Notes under the pieces: model-generated
Seen by the model: only the letters and a program-made list of their open reading frames with translations
What the model was told of the DNA's origin: nothing
The model's database searches: none
Position numbers and translations under genes: made by a program
Source: Silicimonas sp.
GTDB lineage: Bacteria; Pseudomonadota; Alphaproteobacteria; Rhodobacterales; Rhodobacteraceae
NCBI GenBank assembly: GCA_022824315.1
Contig: JAJEAC010000062.1
Span: forward strand, 1 to 64,000
Direction of reading: 5' to 3'
Length of the DNA stretch: 64,000 nucleotides
Shown here: positions 25,999-35,023 of the stretch, in pieces
Numbering within the stretch: position 1 is the stretch's first letter
Layout: each line of letters opens with the position of its first letter

Positions 25999-26822
25999 TC
26001 CGGCGCGGTTTCGTCGACTTCGACCGGGGGCAGATCCACTATCGCTGCGGGGGCGCGGAGGACGCGCCGCAGCTCTTGATGCTGCATGCCTCGCCGGGAT
26101 CGTCTCGGCAACTGGAGCCCCTGATCGCCGAGATGGCCGAGAGCTTCAGGATCTTCGCCCCCGACACGATGGGCAACGGCGATTCCATGCCGCCGCCCGG
26201 CGACCAGCCGGACATCGCGGATTACGCCAATGCCGTGATCGGGGCGGTGGATCGGCTGGGGCTGGACCGGTTTCGGCTGTACGGCACGCATACCGGGGCG
26301 CGCATCGCCTGCGAGATCGCGTTGTCGCACCCGAAGCGCGTGGACAGGCTCATCCTCGACGGCTTCGGCGTCTATGCACCGGACGATGCGGACGAGATTC
26401 TCAAGAGCTACGCGCCAGAGATGGTCCCCGACCAGCATGGCGCCTTTGCCTTCCAGGCGTGGCAGTTATGTCGCGACCAGTTCCTGTGGTTTCCCTGGTA
26501 CCGGAAAGAGGCGGAGCGACGCGTTCCGCATGACTTGCCGGATGCAGAATTCCTGTATGCGCGCTACGTCGAAATCCTGAAGGCGCTCAAGACGTATCAC
26601 CAGAGCTACCGCGCGGCTTTCCGTTACTCGATGGCCGAGCATGTGCCAAAGATCACCCAACCGACCCTGATCACGTTTGCCGAAAACGACCTGGTTCGGC
26701 CTGCGTTCGACGAGGCACGAGCGCTATTGCCAAGGGCGGAAGCGGAGGTTTTGCCGGGCACCCGCACACCCGAAGCCGCGCAGGCCACGGCGGAACGGTT
26801 CAGGCGTTTCCTTCTGGCTTGA
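25995..26822 (+). CDS. Alpha/beta-hydrolase-fold protein with an atypical nucleophile
   Basis: This 275-residue protein has an oxyanion-hole region (LMLHASPGSSRQ) and a nucleophile elbow reading LYGTHTGARIA. The residue normally Ser, Asp or Cys is His99. The expected C-terminal catalytic His is also absent (LPGTRTPEAAQ). A Ser-hydrolase mechanism is therefore unlikely. The family could be a lyase, cofactor-free oxygenase or accessory protein. It is the last gene of the gntR operon and overlaps the convergent EamA gene by 23 bases. Confidence 0.8.
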   Translation: MIRRGFVDFDRGQIHYRCGGAEDAPQLLMLHASPGSSRQLEPLIAEMAESFRIFAPDTMGNGDSMPPPGDQPDIADYANAVIGAVDRLGLDRFRLYGTHTGARIACEIALSHPKRVDRLILDGFGVYAPDDADEILKSYAPEMVPDQHGAFAFQAWQLCRDQFLWFPWYRKEAERRVPHDLPDAEFLYARYVEILKALKTYHQSYRAAFRYSMAEHVPKITQPTLITFAENDLVRPAFDEARALLPRAEAEVLPGTRTPEAAQATAERFRRFLLA

Positions 26823-27714
26823 CGGACTCCGTGGATCCCGGTGTCCACTGCGTGCGCATCACGATCCAGCCGCTGGCGATGATGAGGGCGATGCCCGCAG
26901 CGTCCAGGGAGTCAGGCTGTTCGGCAAAGACCAGGTAGCCGATCAGGATCGCCCAGATGATCCGCAGGTAGTCCAGTGCGCCGATCAGCATCGAGGACGC
27001 AAACCGGTAGGCAAATGCCATGCAGGTGTGGACCCCGAGCGCGATCAGTCCGAGTGCCATGAAGAGCCGGAACTCCGGCAGGGTCGGCGTCTCGACCGCG
27101 GGGCTGCCGATCACGGCAAAGAAGACCGCTCCGAACAGGCTGAGATAGAAGATGACTGCGAAATTCGTGCTCCGCGCCGGCATCCGCCGAACGGTCAGGT
27201 TCATGGCGGCGGCGATGATCGAGCCGATCAGCACGACCAGGGTGTCAAGACCGATGCCGCTGCTATCCGGTCGCAGGATCAGCAGGGTGCCGAGGAATCC
27301 GATCGCCATTGCCGTCCAGCCAATCGCCGAGACCCGTTCGCCGAAGAGAAGTCGCGCAAGCAACAGTCCGAAGACCGGCGTCGTGAAGTTGATCGAGGTC
27401 ACGGTGGCCAGGGGCAGGGTGCGAAGCGCGAAGTAGAAGCAGGCCATGGTCGAGATGCCGAAGCACGCATGAACGACGTGGGCCCGTATGTCTGCGGCGC
27501 GAACCGCCCGGCGATTCTCGGCGCTCATCAGGAAGGGCAGAAGAAGGAGCAGCATGACGCCGGCGCGCCAGGTCAGCATCTCCAGTGTCGCCACGTCCAT
27601 GTGTGCGAGGGTCTTCACGGCGACACCCATTGCAAGGATCAGTACCGTGTTGATCAGCATCGCGCCGGCGCCGACGGCGGGTCGCGGCTCGAGGATGCCG
27701 GAATGGCCGGTCAT
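26800..27714 (-). CDS. EamA/DMT-family membrane transporter
   Basis: This 304-residue protein has about ten transmembrane helices in two EamA repeats (LINTVLILAMGVAVKTLAHMD... and VVLIGSIIAAAMNLTVRR...). The DMT family exports metabolites or amino acids. It might expel a toxic intermediate of the neighbouring pathway. It is the last of 12 genes on the minus strand and starts with an ATGA overlap with the preceding small GMC-partner gene. Confidence 0.87.
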   Translation of the reverse strand: MTGHSGILEPRPAVGAGAMLINTVLILAMGVAVKTLAHMDVATLEMLTWRAGVMLLLLLPFLMSAENRRAVRAADIRAHVVHACFGISTMACFYFALRTLPLATVTSINFTTPVFGLLLARLLFGERVSAIGWTAMAIGFLGTLLILRPDSSGIGLDTLVVLIGSIIAAAMNLTVRRMPARSTNFAVIFYLSLFGAVFFAVIGSPAVETPTLPEFRLFMALGLIALGVHTCMAFAYRFASSMLIGALDYLRIIWAILIGYLVFAEQPDSLDAAGIALIIASGWIVMRTQWTPGSTESVKPEGNA

Positions 27715-28148
27715 TCCTCCGGCACCGGGCGCCAGATCGGTCCGCGTGCCTTGACCTGGTCGAGAAGGCGCTCGTCGAAGGGCGGCAGCGCGTAGCCTTT
27801 CGGCTGAGGCGGTCGATTCTCGTACCCGGTGAGTCGCTCGATGACATCGCGAATGGCCGTGTCGGTGTAATAGGCGTTGTAGGCCGCGGTGACGGTCATT
27901 TCGAAGGCCTCCGGTTCGGCGACTTCGATGGCCCGAAGGCGAGCCTCGCGCGCCTCCGGCGGACTGGCGGCAAAGTCCGCAGGCAAAGCCGCCAGCACGG
28001 TTTCCAGAGCCTCCTCTCCGCCTGGGACACGTGCCGCCAGTTCCTGCGCTCGACCTGCCAGCCCATGGGTGCCCGCCGCCGGCCAGTCGACGCCGTCGCC
28101 CGGCAGAAGCGTGTCGAGCAGGACAGGGAGGAGACTTGGTGCCGTCAT
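27711..28148 (-). CDS. Gluconate 2-dehydrogenase subunit 3-like protein (GMC partner)
   Basis: This 145-residue protein resembles the small subunit of membrane-type gluconate dehydrogenases: LLPVLLDTLLPGDG at the start, a helical middle and AYNAYYTDTAIRDVIERLTGYENRPPQPKGY near the end, typical of the domain. Unlike many relatives it shows no Tat leader. The ATGA overlap with the GMC gene upstream supports a heterodimer with that flavoenzyme. Confidence 0.75.
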   Translation of the reverse strand: MTAPSLLPVLLDTLLPGDGVDWPAAGTHGLAGRAQELAARVPGGEEALETVLAALPADFAASPPEAREARLRAIEVAEPEAFEMTVTAAYNAYYTDTAIRDVIERLTGYENRPPQPKGYALPPFDERLLDQVKARGPIWRPVPEE

Positions 28149-29731
28149 GCCGAAACCCCGCCGAGTCCCAATCGCCGTCGCATGGCGTCCGCCGCACGCA
28201 GGGCCAGCGCCTGCAGCGTCGGCGTCGGGTTCACGGCCGCGGCCGAGGCGAAGCGGGCGCTGTCGGCGACGGTCAGGTTGTCCACCCCATGTACCCGTCC
28301 GTCACTGTCGGTCACGCTTGTCCGCGCGTCGGACCCTGTCCGCGCCGTGCCCATCAGGTGGAACCCGGCGCCCCGGGAGAGTTCGGTCACCACAACCTTC
28401 CAAGCACCTGCTGCGCGCAGTGCCTCGGTAGCGCGCGCAATGCCGAAGTCGCGCATGGCGCGCGTGTTCGCGCCCAGCCGGTAGACCATTCTTGGCACCG
28501 GCATCCCCCACCGGTCGCGGCGTCGTTGGTCCGTCTCGATCCGGTTTTCCTCCTCGGGCAGGTCGTCGCAGGTGACCGCAAGGCTTAGCGTGCGTCCGAA
28601 GCACTCTTCGAACGCCGCCGCGTGGCGCCGCCCCCAGGGCAGGCGCGTGCCATAGCCGCCTTGTACGGTTGTCAACGGGCCCTGGCCTCGCAGGGCCTGC
28701 ATCTGGAAGCCACGCTTGAATCCACGCGCCGTGTCGGTTTCGTAGAACTCCTGGCTGACAAGGGCGGCGGCAAATGCCCCCCGGTAGCTCTTCAGCGGTT
28801 CGCGGAAAATGCCGGAGGCAATGGCGGTCGGATGCAGCATCAGGCCACGCCCCAGAAGCGGATGACCAAGCTGCGGGTTCGCGAGCAGAAGCCGCGCCGT
28901 CCCCAACCCGTTGCAGGCGAGCACCGCTTCGGAGCAATCCAGGCGGCCCGCCCGACCCTCTCGGTCCAGATAGGAAAGCGCCCTGACACGCGCGCCGCCT
29001 TCCGCGAAATCAATGCCTGTCACGGTGACGCCGCAGCGGATGTCCACGCCGCGCGCGCGGGCCCTTCCAGCGTAGGCGATATCGGCGCTGGCGCGAGCAT
29101 GGCGCGGGCATCCGAGCCCGCAGGGACCGCAGTTGTTGCAGGCGTCTCGCCCTTCGCGCGGCGTGGTCAGGATCGCTGCGTCGGAGGGCCACCAATGCCA
29201 GCCCATCATGTCGAATCCCTTGGCCAGCCGCTCGGTCGCGGGACAAAGCGGCAAAGGCGGGCAGGGACGCGAGGCGCGCGGAGGGTTGCCGGGATCGCCC
29301 GCGAGGCCCGCCACGCCCATCATGCGGTCGTTCAGGTCGTACCAGCCTTCCAGATCGCCGTAGGACAGGGGCCAGTCCTGTCCGACGCCGTCCAGAGTGC
29401 GCGGCTTGAAGTCCGAGGGCCGGAAGCGCGGGAAATGCGCTCCCCAACGGATCGTGCTACCGCCGAGCGCGTTGAAAAAGGCGGGCCTGATCGGGGATGC
29501 GCTGTCGTCGACCGGGTAGTCGGCCGGCCCCGCCCGCAGGTTCGGATTGGCGTTGAAGCCGGTTTGAAGCGCCAGTTCCCAGTCGCGGTCCAGCGACGGT
29601 CCGCGGCGTTGGTCGACATGGCCGCCACGCTCCAGCACGACGACCTTCAAGCCCGGCTCCGCCACCGCCCAAGCGAAGGCAAGCCCGCCCGCACCGCCGC
29701 CGACGATGACAATGTCCGCCGTCTCGTTCAC
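28145..29731 (-). CDS. GMC oxidoreductase with a ferredoxin-like Cys cluster
   Basis: This 528-residue flavoprotein starts IVIVGGGAGGLAFAWAV and has LGGSTIRWGAHFPRF as the GMC core. A CxxCxxCxxxCP motif (CNNCGPCGLGCP, Cys198/201/204/208) is inserted mid-protein, exactly spaced like a [4Fe-4S] ferredoxin site. The C-terminus keeps GFHLMGTARTG and VNPTPTLQALALRAAD. The small subunit follows in an ATGA overlap. It is about 50% similar by eye to the GMC protein at 39.6-41.2 kb. The Fe-S cluster is an inference. Confidence 0.88.
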   Translation of the reverse strand: MNETADIVIVGGGAGGLAFAWAVAEPGLKVVVLERGGHVDQRRGPSLDRDWELALQTGFNANPNLRAGPADYPVDDSASPIRPAFFNALGGSTIRWGAHFPRFRPSDFKPRTLDGVGQDWPLSYGDLEGWYDLNDRMMGVAGLAGDPGNPPRASRPCPPLPLCPATERLAKGFDMMGWHWWPSDAAILTTPREGRDACNNCGPCGLGCPRHARASADIAYAGRARARGVDIRCGVTVTGIDFAEGGARVRALSYLDREGRAGRLDCSEAVLACNGLGTARLLLANPQLGHPLLGRGLMLHPTAIASGIFREPLKSYRGAFAAALVSQEFYETDTARGFKRGFQMQALRGQGPLTTVQGGYGTRLPWGRRHAAAFEECFGRTLSLAVTCDDLPEEENRIETDQRRRDRWGMPVPRMVYRLGANTRAMRDFGIARATEALRAAGAWKVVVTELSRGAGFHLMGTARTGSDARTSVTDSDGRVHGVDNLTVADSARFASAAAVNPTPTLQALALRAADAMRRRLGLGGVSA

Positions 29732-30144
29732 GTCTCGCCATCGTCCTCCGGCACCTCAAGATCGACCAGGGCTTCGCCCTCCTTCATCGCCTTGAACGTG
29801 CGACAACTGGCCTCGAAAGCCGGGATGCCGGCGGGCAGTGCAGCCATGAAGGCGGCCTCGTAAACCTCTTTCCAGGTTGCGCCGTTCTGGATTGCCCGCA
29901 CTGCCGCCCATTCGACGCCCTCGCGGTCTCCTTTCACCGCCGAGGTCACGCCGACGAGAACGAGGAACCGGGTCTTGAGGTCTAGCGACCGCCCCTCGGC
30001 ATCTCCGAAGAGCGTGTAGGAGGCGAGGTTGCCGTAACGGCGCAGCAACTCGGGGTTGAGTTCGGCAAGGTACTCGTGGAACGGAAGCGTGTAGCCCCGA
30101 ACCTCGCGGATCTTGTCGAGTTCTGCCTTTCCTTCTGGGGTCAT
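29728..30144 (-). CDS. Carboxymuconolactone decarboxylase-like protein
   Basis: This 138-residue helical protein has the CMD layout: LDLKTRFLVLVGVTSAVKGD, EGVEWAAVRAIQNGATWKEVYEAAFMAAL. The CxxC/H pair of AhpD-type members is replaced by WAAV, so a thiol-redox role is excluded and a decarboxylase- or isomerase-like role, or none, is open. ATG 30144 follows AGGAAAGGA. ATGA overlap with the GMC gene. Confidence 0.8.
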   Translation of the reverse strand: MTPEGKAELDKIREVRGYTLPFHEYLAELNPELLRRYGNLASYTLFGDAEGRSLDLKTRFLVLVGVTSAVKGDREGVEWAAVRAIQNGATWKEVYEAAFMAALPAGIPAFEASCRTFKAMKEGEALVDLEVPEDDGET

Positions 30145-30163
30145 GGAATGTCCTTTCCTGTGT

Positions 30164-32158
30164 TCAGAGGCGACGGGCGACCTGTTCGCCCTCGCGGATC
30201 GCGTCACTTACGCGCCGGGGCGCCATCGCGTCCCCGATCAGGTGACAATCGGGACCGGCCCGGTCGACGAGGGCATGGTAGAGCGCATCCCTGGCTTCGT
30301 TGCCGACGACCATGGCGACGGTGTCGATACCTGTCAGCGTTTCGACTTCGCCGGTATAGTGGTCGCGAACGCTCACGGTTTCTTCCGTGATTTCCGCAAG
30401 TTCCCGATCGACCATGAAACGGACGCCCAGTTTCCGAAGCATCCCGTGAACCTTGCCCCAGTCGCGGCTGGAGGCGAGGTCTGGCGACGGCTGGCCGAGC
30501 TGGGTGACAAACGTAACCTCCGCGCCGCGCCGGGCAAGGTATTCCGCCGTGACCGCGCCCTGCCGCCCGCCCATCGTGTCGAAAAGCACCGCGCGACGGC
30601 CGATGTCCGGCTCGGTCTCCAGAAGCGCCGTGTAGCTGAAGACGTGAGGCAACTCGGCGCCAGGCAGCGGCGGACCGTTCCATTTCTCGGGCCTGAGCAT
30701 TGTCCAGCCGTGCTTCAGGCCCGCCGAGCCGGTGGCGACGACCACGGCGTCGAAGCCGTCCAGAACCGTTGCGTCCGCGCGGATGCCGGTCCGGATGCAG
30801 ACGTCTTCCTCCGCCAGCCGGTCGATCAGCCAGTCCGCCACCGCGACGAGTTCGCGGCGGCTCTCCGCCTTTTCCCAGAAGCGAACCTGGCCGCCGAGCG
30901 CATCCCTCGCTTCAAGGAGGGTGACGGCATGGCCGCGCCGTGCCGCGGTCCAGGCCGCGCGCAGCCCGGCCGGGCCTCCGCCAACGACGGCGACGCGGCG
31001 GGGTGTTTCGGCGGGCGCGACGTTGTCCTCGTCGATTTCCAGTTCCCGGCCGGCCGCAGGGTTGTGGATGCATCCGACCGGGGCCTGGGCAAATATCGTG
31101 GACATGCACCAATTTGCGCCGACGCAAGGGCGGATGCGCTTCGCCTCCCCGGACATCGCCTTTGCGCCCCAGCGCGGATCCGAGATCAGCGCGCGCGCCA
31201 TGCCGACGAAATCGCACTTCCCGTCCGCCAGGTACCCTTCTGCCTCGTCCGGGCGGGTGATTCGCCCGACGCCGACGACCGGCAGCTTCAGCGCCGACTT
31301 CACCCGTGCGGTTGCATCCAGCTGGAATCCGTGCCTTTCGGGGGAGGTCGGGTAGATCAGCATCCGGTTGATGTAGGTACCGTGGCTGAGCGAGATGTAA
31401 TCGATCATCCCCGTCGCCTCGAACCGCGCCGCGATCTCGGCCCAGTCGTCAGGGCCGAGCCCGCCCTCGTGGCCGTCGTCCGAATTGAGTCGCATGCCAA
31501 CGATCATGTCGGGCCCCGTCTCCTCGCGCGTGGCTTCGAGGATCTCGATGACGATCCGCATCCGGTCTTCCAGCGATCCTCCATAGGCATCTGTCCGGTG
31601 ATTCGTGGCGGGCGAGAGGAACTGGTTCAGCAGGTAGCCGTGGCTCATCCCGTGCACCTCGACCCCGTCCAGCCCGCCTTCGCGGGAGATCCGCGCCGAA
31701 AGCCGGTAACCTGCAATGATCTCCGCGATGTCCTTTCCGGTCATCACATGCGGCATCTCGCGGTAGACGCCGCAGGGTACGGCCGAGGGCGCCCAGACGG
31801 GCAGGCCGTTCGTCACGCTGCCGGTTTGCCGTCCCCGGTGCCAGGGCTGCGAGAGAAGAAGCGTGCCGTGCCCGTGCACTGCGTCGGCAAGCTTGCGGTA
31901 CTCGGGCACCATGCGTGGGTCGAAGGCAAAGGCCTTGCCCTTGTAGGGCTGGGTCGTCGGGTGAGCAGCCATCGCCTCCATCGTGATGACGGCGGCCCCG
32001 CCTTTCGCGCGGGCGGCGTAATAGGCGACGTGCGCGTCGGTGAAGAGGTGATCCTTTACCAAGAGCGTCGCATGCGCGGTCATCCAGATGCGGTTTCGCG
32101 CGGTCTTCGGCCCGATCTTCATCGGGCTTCCGAGCAGGGGGTAGGCCGCGGACGTCAC
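30164..32158 (-). CDS. OYE-type NADH:flavin oxidoreductase lacking one Fe-S cysteine
   Basis: This 664-residue protein of the 2,4-dienoyl-CoA reductase/trimethylamine dehydrogenase layout has an FMN TIM barrel (GSPMKIGPKTARNRIW, GVEVHGMSHGYLLNQFLSP, VGMARALISDP), then a cysteine segment, then FAD- and NAD-binding domains (VAVVGGGPAGLRAAWTAARRG). The cluster segment reads CVGANWC...C (Cys345, Ala348, Cys351, Cys363), so one of four ligands is Ala. The GTG start overlaps the ABC ATPase stop (GTGA) after GGAGG. Confidence 0.9.
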   Translation of the reverse strand: MTSAAYPLLGSPMKIGPKTARNRIWMTAHATLLVKDHLFTDAHVAYYAARAKGGAAVITMEAMAAHPTTQPYKGKAFAFDPRMVPEYRKLADAVHGHGTLLLSQPWHRGRQTGSVTNGLPVWAPSAVPCGVYREMPHVMTGKDIAEIIAGYRLSARISREGGLDGVEVHGMSHGYLLNQFLSPATNHRTDAYGGSLEDRMRIVIEILEATREETGPDMIVGMRLNSDDGHEGGLGPDDWAEIAARFEATGMIDYISLSHGTYINRMLIYPTSPERHGFQLDATARVKSALKLPVVGVGRITRPDEAEGYLADGKCDFVGMARALISDPRWGAKAMSGEAKRIRPCVGANWCMSTIFAQAPVGCIHNPAAGRELEIDEDNVAPAETPRRVAVVGGGPAGLRAAWTAARRGHAVTLLEARDALGGQVRFWEKAESRRELVAVADWLIDRLAEEDVCIRTGIRADATVLDGFDAVVVATGSAGLKHGWTMLRPEKWNGPPLPGAELPHVFSYTALLETEPDIGRRAVLFDTMGGRQGAVTAEYLARRGAEVTFVTQLGQPSPDLASSRDWGKVHGMLRKLGVRFMVDRELAEITEETVSVRDHYTGEVETLTGIDTVAMVVGNEARDALYHALVDRAGPDCHLIGDAMAPRRVSDAIREGEQVARRL

Positions 32159-33147
32159 GCGGCCTCCGTCGGCTTGATGCGGTTCCCGCCTTCCGCGATG
32201 CGCAGGCAGTTCGCGTAGTGCTCGGCATCGCCGATCCGCTCCGCGCCGGGCACCTCGTTTCGGCACGCGCCGATGGCGACCGGGCAGCGCGTGTGAAAGG
32301 TGCAGCCGCTCGGCAGATTGATCGGCGAAGGGATCTCGCCGACAAGCAGGTGCCGCGACAGCTTGGCCTCCGGGTCGGCGGGAAGGTGGGCCGAGAGCAG
32401 CGATTGCGAATAGGGATGCGCGGGATCGGCAAAGAGCGCTTCGCCCGGAGCCGTTTCCACCACCGCGCCCAGGTAGAGGACGACGATCCGGTCGCTGATC
32501 AGCCGCACCGTGCCGAGATCGTGGCTGATGAACAGCATCGCCGCCCGCGACTGTTCGCGGATCTCGGCCAGCAGGTCGAGGATCTCGGCACGCACCGAAA
32601 GATCCAGCGAACTCGTCGGTTCGTCCAGCACGATCAGTTTCGGGTTGGTGGCTATGGCGCGTGCGATGCAGACCCGCTGCAATTGCCCGCCCGAGAGGTC
32701 GCTGGAATACCGGCGCAGGTATTCGGGCCTGAGGTGAACACGCTCCGCCAGCCTGACGGTCCGGTTCTCGCGTTCGGTCTTGGAGAGATCGAGGTGAAGC
32801 TTCATCGTTTCCGCAATCAGGTCACCGATCCGCATGCGGGGATTGAGCGCGCTCCACGGATCCTGGAACACCATCTGCATGTCACGCCTGAGCGGGCGAA
32901 TCTCGCGGTCGGGGATCCGGGTTATGTCGCGCCCGTCGAACGTGATCTTGCCTTCAGTCGGTTCGGTGAGCCGCAAGATGGCTCGGCCGATCGTCGACTT
33001 GCCGGATCCGCTTTCGCCGACCATGCCGAGCGTCTCGCCCGGAGCGATGCTCAGATCGACCGAGTTGACGGCATTGACGAACAAGCCGGATCGCCCGGCC
33101 GGGAACCGTTTCACCAGCTTCTCGACAGTCAGCACGGGGGCTGTCAT
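32155..33147 (-). CDS. Dipeptide/oligopeptide-type ABC transporter ATPase (OppF/DppF-like)
   Basis: This 330-residue ATPase has Walker A GESGSGKST, Q-loop VFQDPWSALNPRM, signature LSGGQLQRV, Walker B LIVLDEPTSSLD and switch His (FISHDLG). The oligopeptide-type C-terminal extension carries cysteines (SGCTFHTRCPVAIGAC, then NC). It is the second ATPase of the five-gene transporter, overlapping its partner (ATGA). Confidence 0.94.
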   Translation of the reverse strand: MTAPVLTVEKLVKRFPAGRSGLFVNAVNSVDLSIAPGETLGMVGESGSGKSTIGRAILRLTEPTEGKITFDGRDITRIPDREIRPLRRDMQMVFQDPWSALNPRMRIGDLIAETMKLHLDLSKTERENRTVRLAERVHLRPEYLRRYSSDLSGGQLQRVCIARAIATNPKLIVLDEPTSSLDLSVRAEILDLLAEIREQSRAAMLFISHDLGTVRLISDRIVVLYLGAVVETAPGEALFADPAHPYSQSLLSAHLPADPEAKLSRHLLVGEIPSPINLPSGCTFHTRCPVAIGACRNEVPGAERIGDAEHYANCLRIAEGGNRIKPTEAA

Positions 33148-34124
33148 GACGGCAGGTCTCCAGCAAAATGACAGTTCACGTCATGGTCCGGGCCAACCCG
33201 TGTCCGGGGTGGTGGCGTGGCGCATACATCGCTTGCAAAGACACAGCGCGTCCTGAGTGCGCAGCCGCTTGGGAGGTTGTACAGGTCGGGCGGCTGGCCG
33301 CCGAGCTTCGCACCGCCGCCGACCTTCAGGCGCTCGGGTGTCGCGGCGATCAGCGACCGGGTGTAAGGATGGCCTGGTGCTTCAAAGACCTCTGACACTG
33401 GACCAGCTTCGACAATCGTTCCGGCGAACATCACCGCGATCTCGTCGCTGTAATGTGCGACGATGCCAAGATCGTGGGTGATGATGATCATCGCCATGCC
33501 GAAGCGCTCCGTCAGGTGCTTGAGCAGATCGAGGATCTGCGCCTGCACGGTGACGTCCAGCCCGGTTGTCGGCTCGTCCGCGATCAGGAGCTTGGGGTTG
33601 TTCATCAGTGCCATCGCGATCAGTACGCGCTGCGCCATGCCGCCTGACAATTCATGTGGCCAGGCATTGGCCCGGTTCTTCGGGTCGGGAATGCCGACCG
33701 CTTCCATCATTTCCATCGCGCGCGTGCGGGATGCGGCAAGCGGTCCGCCGGCATGGGCCTGGTGAATGCGCACCAACTGGTCCACGATCCGCGTCAGAGG
33801 GTCGAGCGAGGTACGCGGGTTCTGGACCACCATCGCGATCTCGGCGCCGCGGAGCGCGTTCAGGTCGTCGGCCGGCATCGCCGTCAGGTCGTGCCCGTCG
33901 AACGTGACCCGACCGCAGATGACCTTGGCGGGCGGACGCAGCAACCCGCAGATCGATTGGGCGGTCAGCGACTTGCCCGCACCCGTCTCGCCGACGAATC
34001 CCAGGACCTTGCCCGCCTCCAGCGTGAAGCTCACGTCGTTCAGCGCTTCCGCCACGCGGATCTGGTTGTCGATGTCGCGGGAAATGAAGTGAGTGCGCAG
34101 GTTCTCGACCTCGAGAAGGCTCAA
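33144..34124 (-). CDS. Dipeptide/oligopeptide-type ABC transporter ATPase (OppD/DppD-like)
   Basis: This 326-residue ATPase has Walker A GETGAGKSL, VQNPRTSLDPLT, signature LSGGMAQRV, Walker B LLIADEPTTGLD and IITHDLGIVAHY. The C-terminal extension has SGCALRTRCVFASDVC. I place the start at a TTG overlapping the preceding stop (TTGA) with GGAGGG upstream. A longer frame reads through the permease gene and is a shadow. Confidence 0.93.
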   Translation of the reverse strand: MSLLEVENLRTHFISRDIDNQIRVAEALNDVSFTLEAGKVLGFVGETGAGKSLTAQSICGLLRPPAKVICGRVTFDGHDLTAMPADDLNALRGAEIAMVVQNPRTSLDPLTRIVDQLVRIHQAHAGGPLAASRTRAMEMMEAVGIPDPKNRANAWPHELSGGMAQRVLIAMALMNNPKLLIADEPTTGLDVTVQAQILDLLKHLTERFGMAMIIITHDLGIVAHYSDEIAVMFAGTIVEAGPVSEVFEAPGHPYTRSLIAATPERLKVGGGAKLGGQPPDLYNLPSGCALRTRCVFASDVCATPPPRTRVGPDHDVNCHFAGDLPS

Positions 34125-35023
34125 TTGACGGCCCTCCGTCTCGGGTCCATCAGGTCCTGCAGGCCGTCGCCAAAAAGGTTCAGTCCGAAGACGAGGAAGA
34201 TCAGCGCGATGCCGGGAAAGATCCCGACCCACCATTGCCCGGTCACCATGAATTCGGCCCCTTGCCGGATCATCGCGCCCCATTCCGGCGTCGGCGCCTG
34301 AATGCCGACGCCAAGGAAGGCAAGCGTGGCGCTGATCCGAACCGCCCAGGCGGCGCGCACCGCGGCCTGCGCCGTGGCACCCTGGATGGCGTTCGGCAGA
34401 AGATGGATGAACAGGATGCGCCACGTCGGGTTGCCTGCGGCCTTTGCGCTCTCGACGAAGACGGATGATCGGAGCGACAGAACCTCGGACCGTACAACGC
34501 GGGCGAAAACGGGCGAATCGAGAAAGCCGAGCACCAGGACCACGTTCAGGAGCGACTGGCCGGTGGCTGCGACCACCGCGAGTGCCAGGATGATCGAGGG
34601 GAAGACGCGGAGCCCGTCGAAGAAGCGCATCAGGACCTCGTCCAGCAACCCTCCCCGATAGCCGGCGACAAGCCCTACGGGAACCCCGATGGCCACCGCG
34701 AGGATCACGGCCGGAATGGCAATTCCGAAGCCGAACTTGGCACCGTAGATCACGCGCGAGAAGACGTCCATGCCGTTGCCGTCGGTGCCGAACCAATGCT
34801 CTGCCGACGGCGGCTTGAGCACGCGTTCGGGATAGGCTGAGACGGGGTCGTGCGGCATCAGCCAGTGTGCGAAGACCGCCATGAAACCGAAAGCGAGAAT
34901 GATGATGACGCCGGAGGCCAGGGTCGGGCTGACGCGCGCGATGCCAATGAACCGGTTTTTCAGGCTGAAGGGACGCGCGGCTGCCCGATCACGCTTGAAC
35001 TCGTCTCCGACCGTTTCCGCCAT
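34121..35023 (-). CDS. Dipeptide/oligopeptide-type ABC permease (OppC/DppC-like)
   Basis: This 300-residue inner-membrane protein has an N-terminal helix, the EHWFGTDGNGMDVFSRVIYGAK motif of the DppC branch, and the BPD domain EAA loop (ESAKAAGNPTWRILFIHLLPN). About six transmembrane helices are visible. Start and stop overlap with neighbouring genes on both sides. Confidence 0.94.
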   Translation of the reverse strand: MAETVGDEFKRDRAAARPFSLKNRFIGIARVSPTLASGVIIILAFGFMAVFAHWLMPHDPVSAYPERVLKPPSAEHWFGTDGNGMDVFSRVIYGAKFGFGIAIPAVILAVAIGVPVGLVAGYRGGLLDEVLMRFFDGLRVFPSIILALAVVAATGQSLLNVVLVLGFLDSPVFARVVRSEVLSLRSSVFVESAKAAGNPTWRILFIHLLPNAIQGATAQAAVRAAWAVRISATLAFLGVGIQAPTPEWGAMIRQGAEFMVTGQWWVGIFPGIALIFLVFGLNLFGDGLQDLMDPRRRAVN

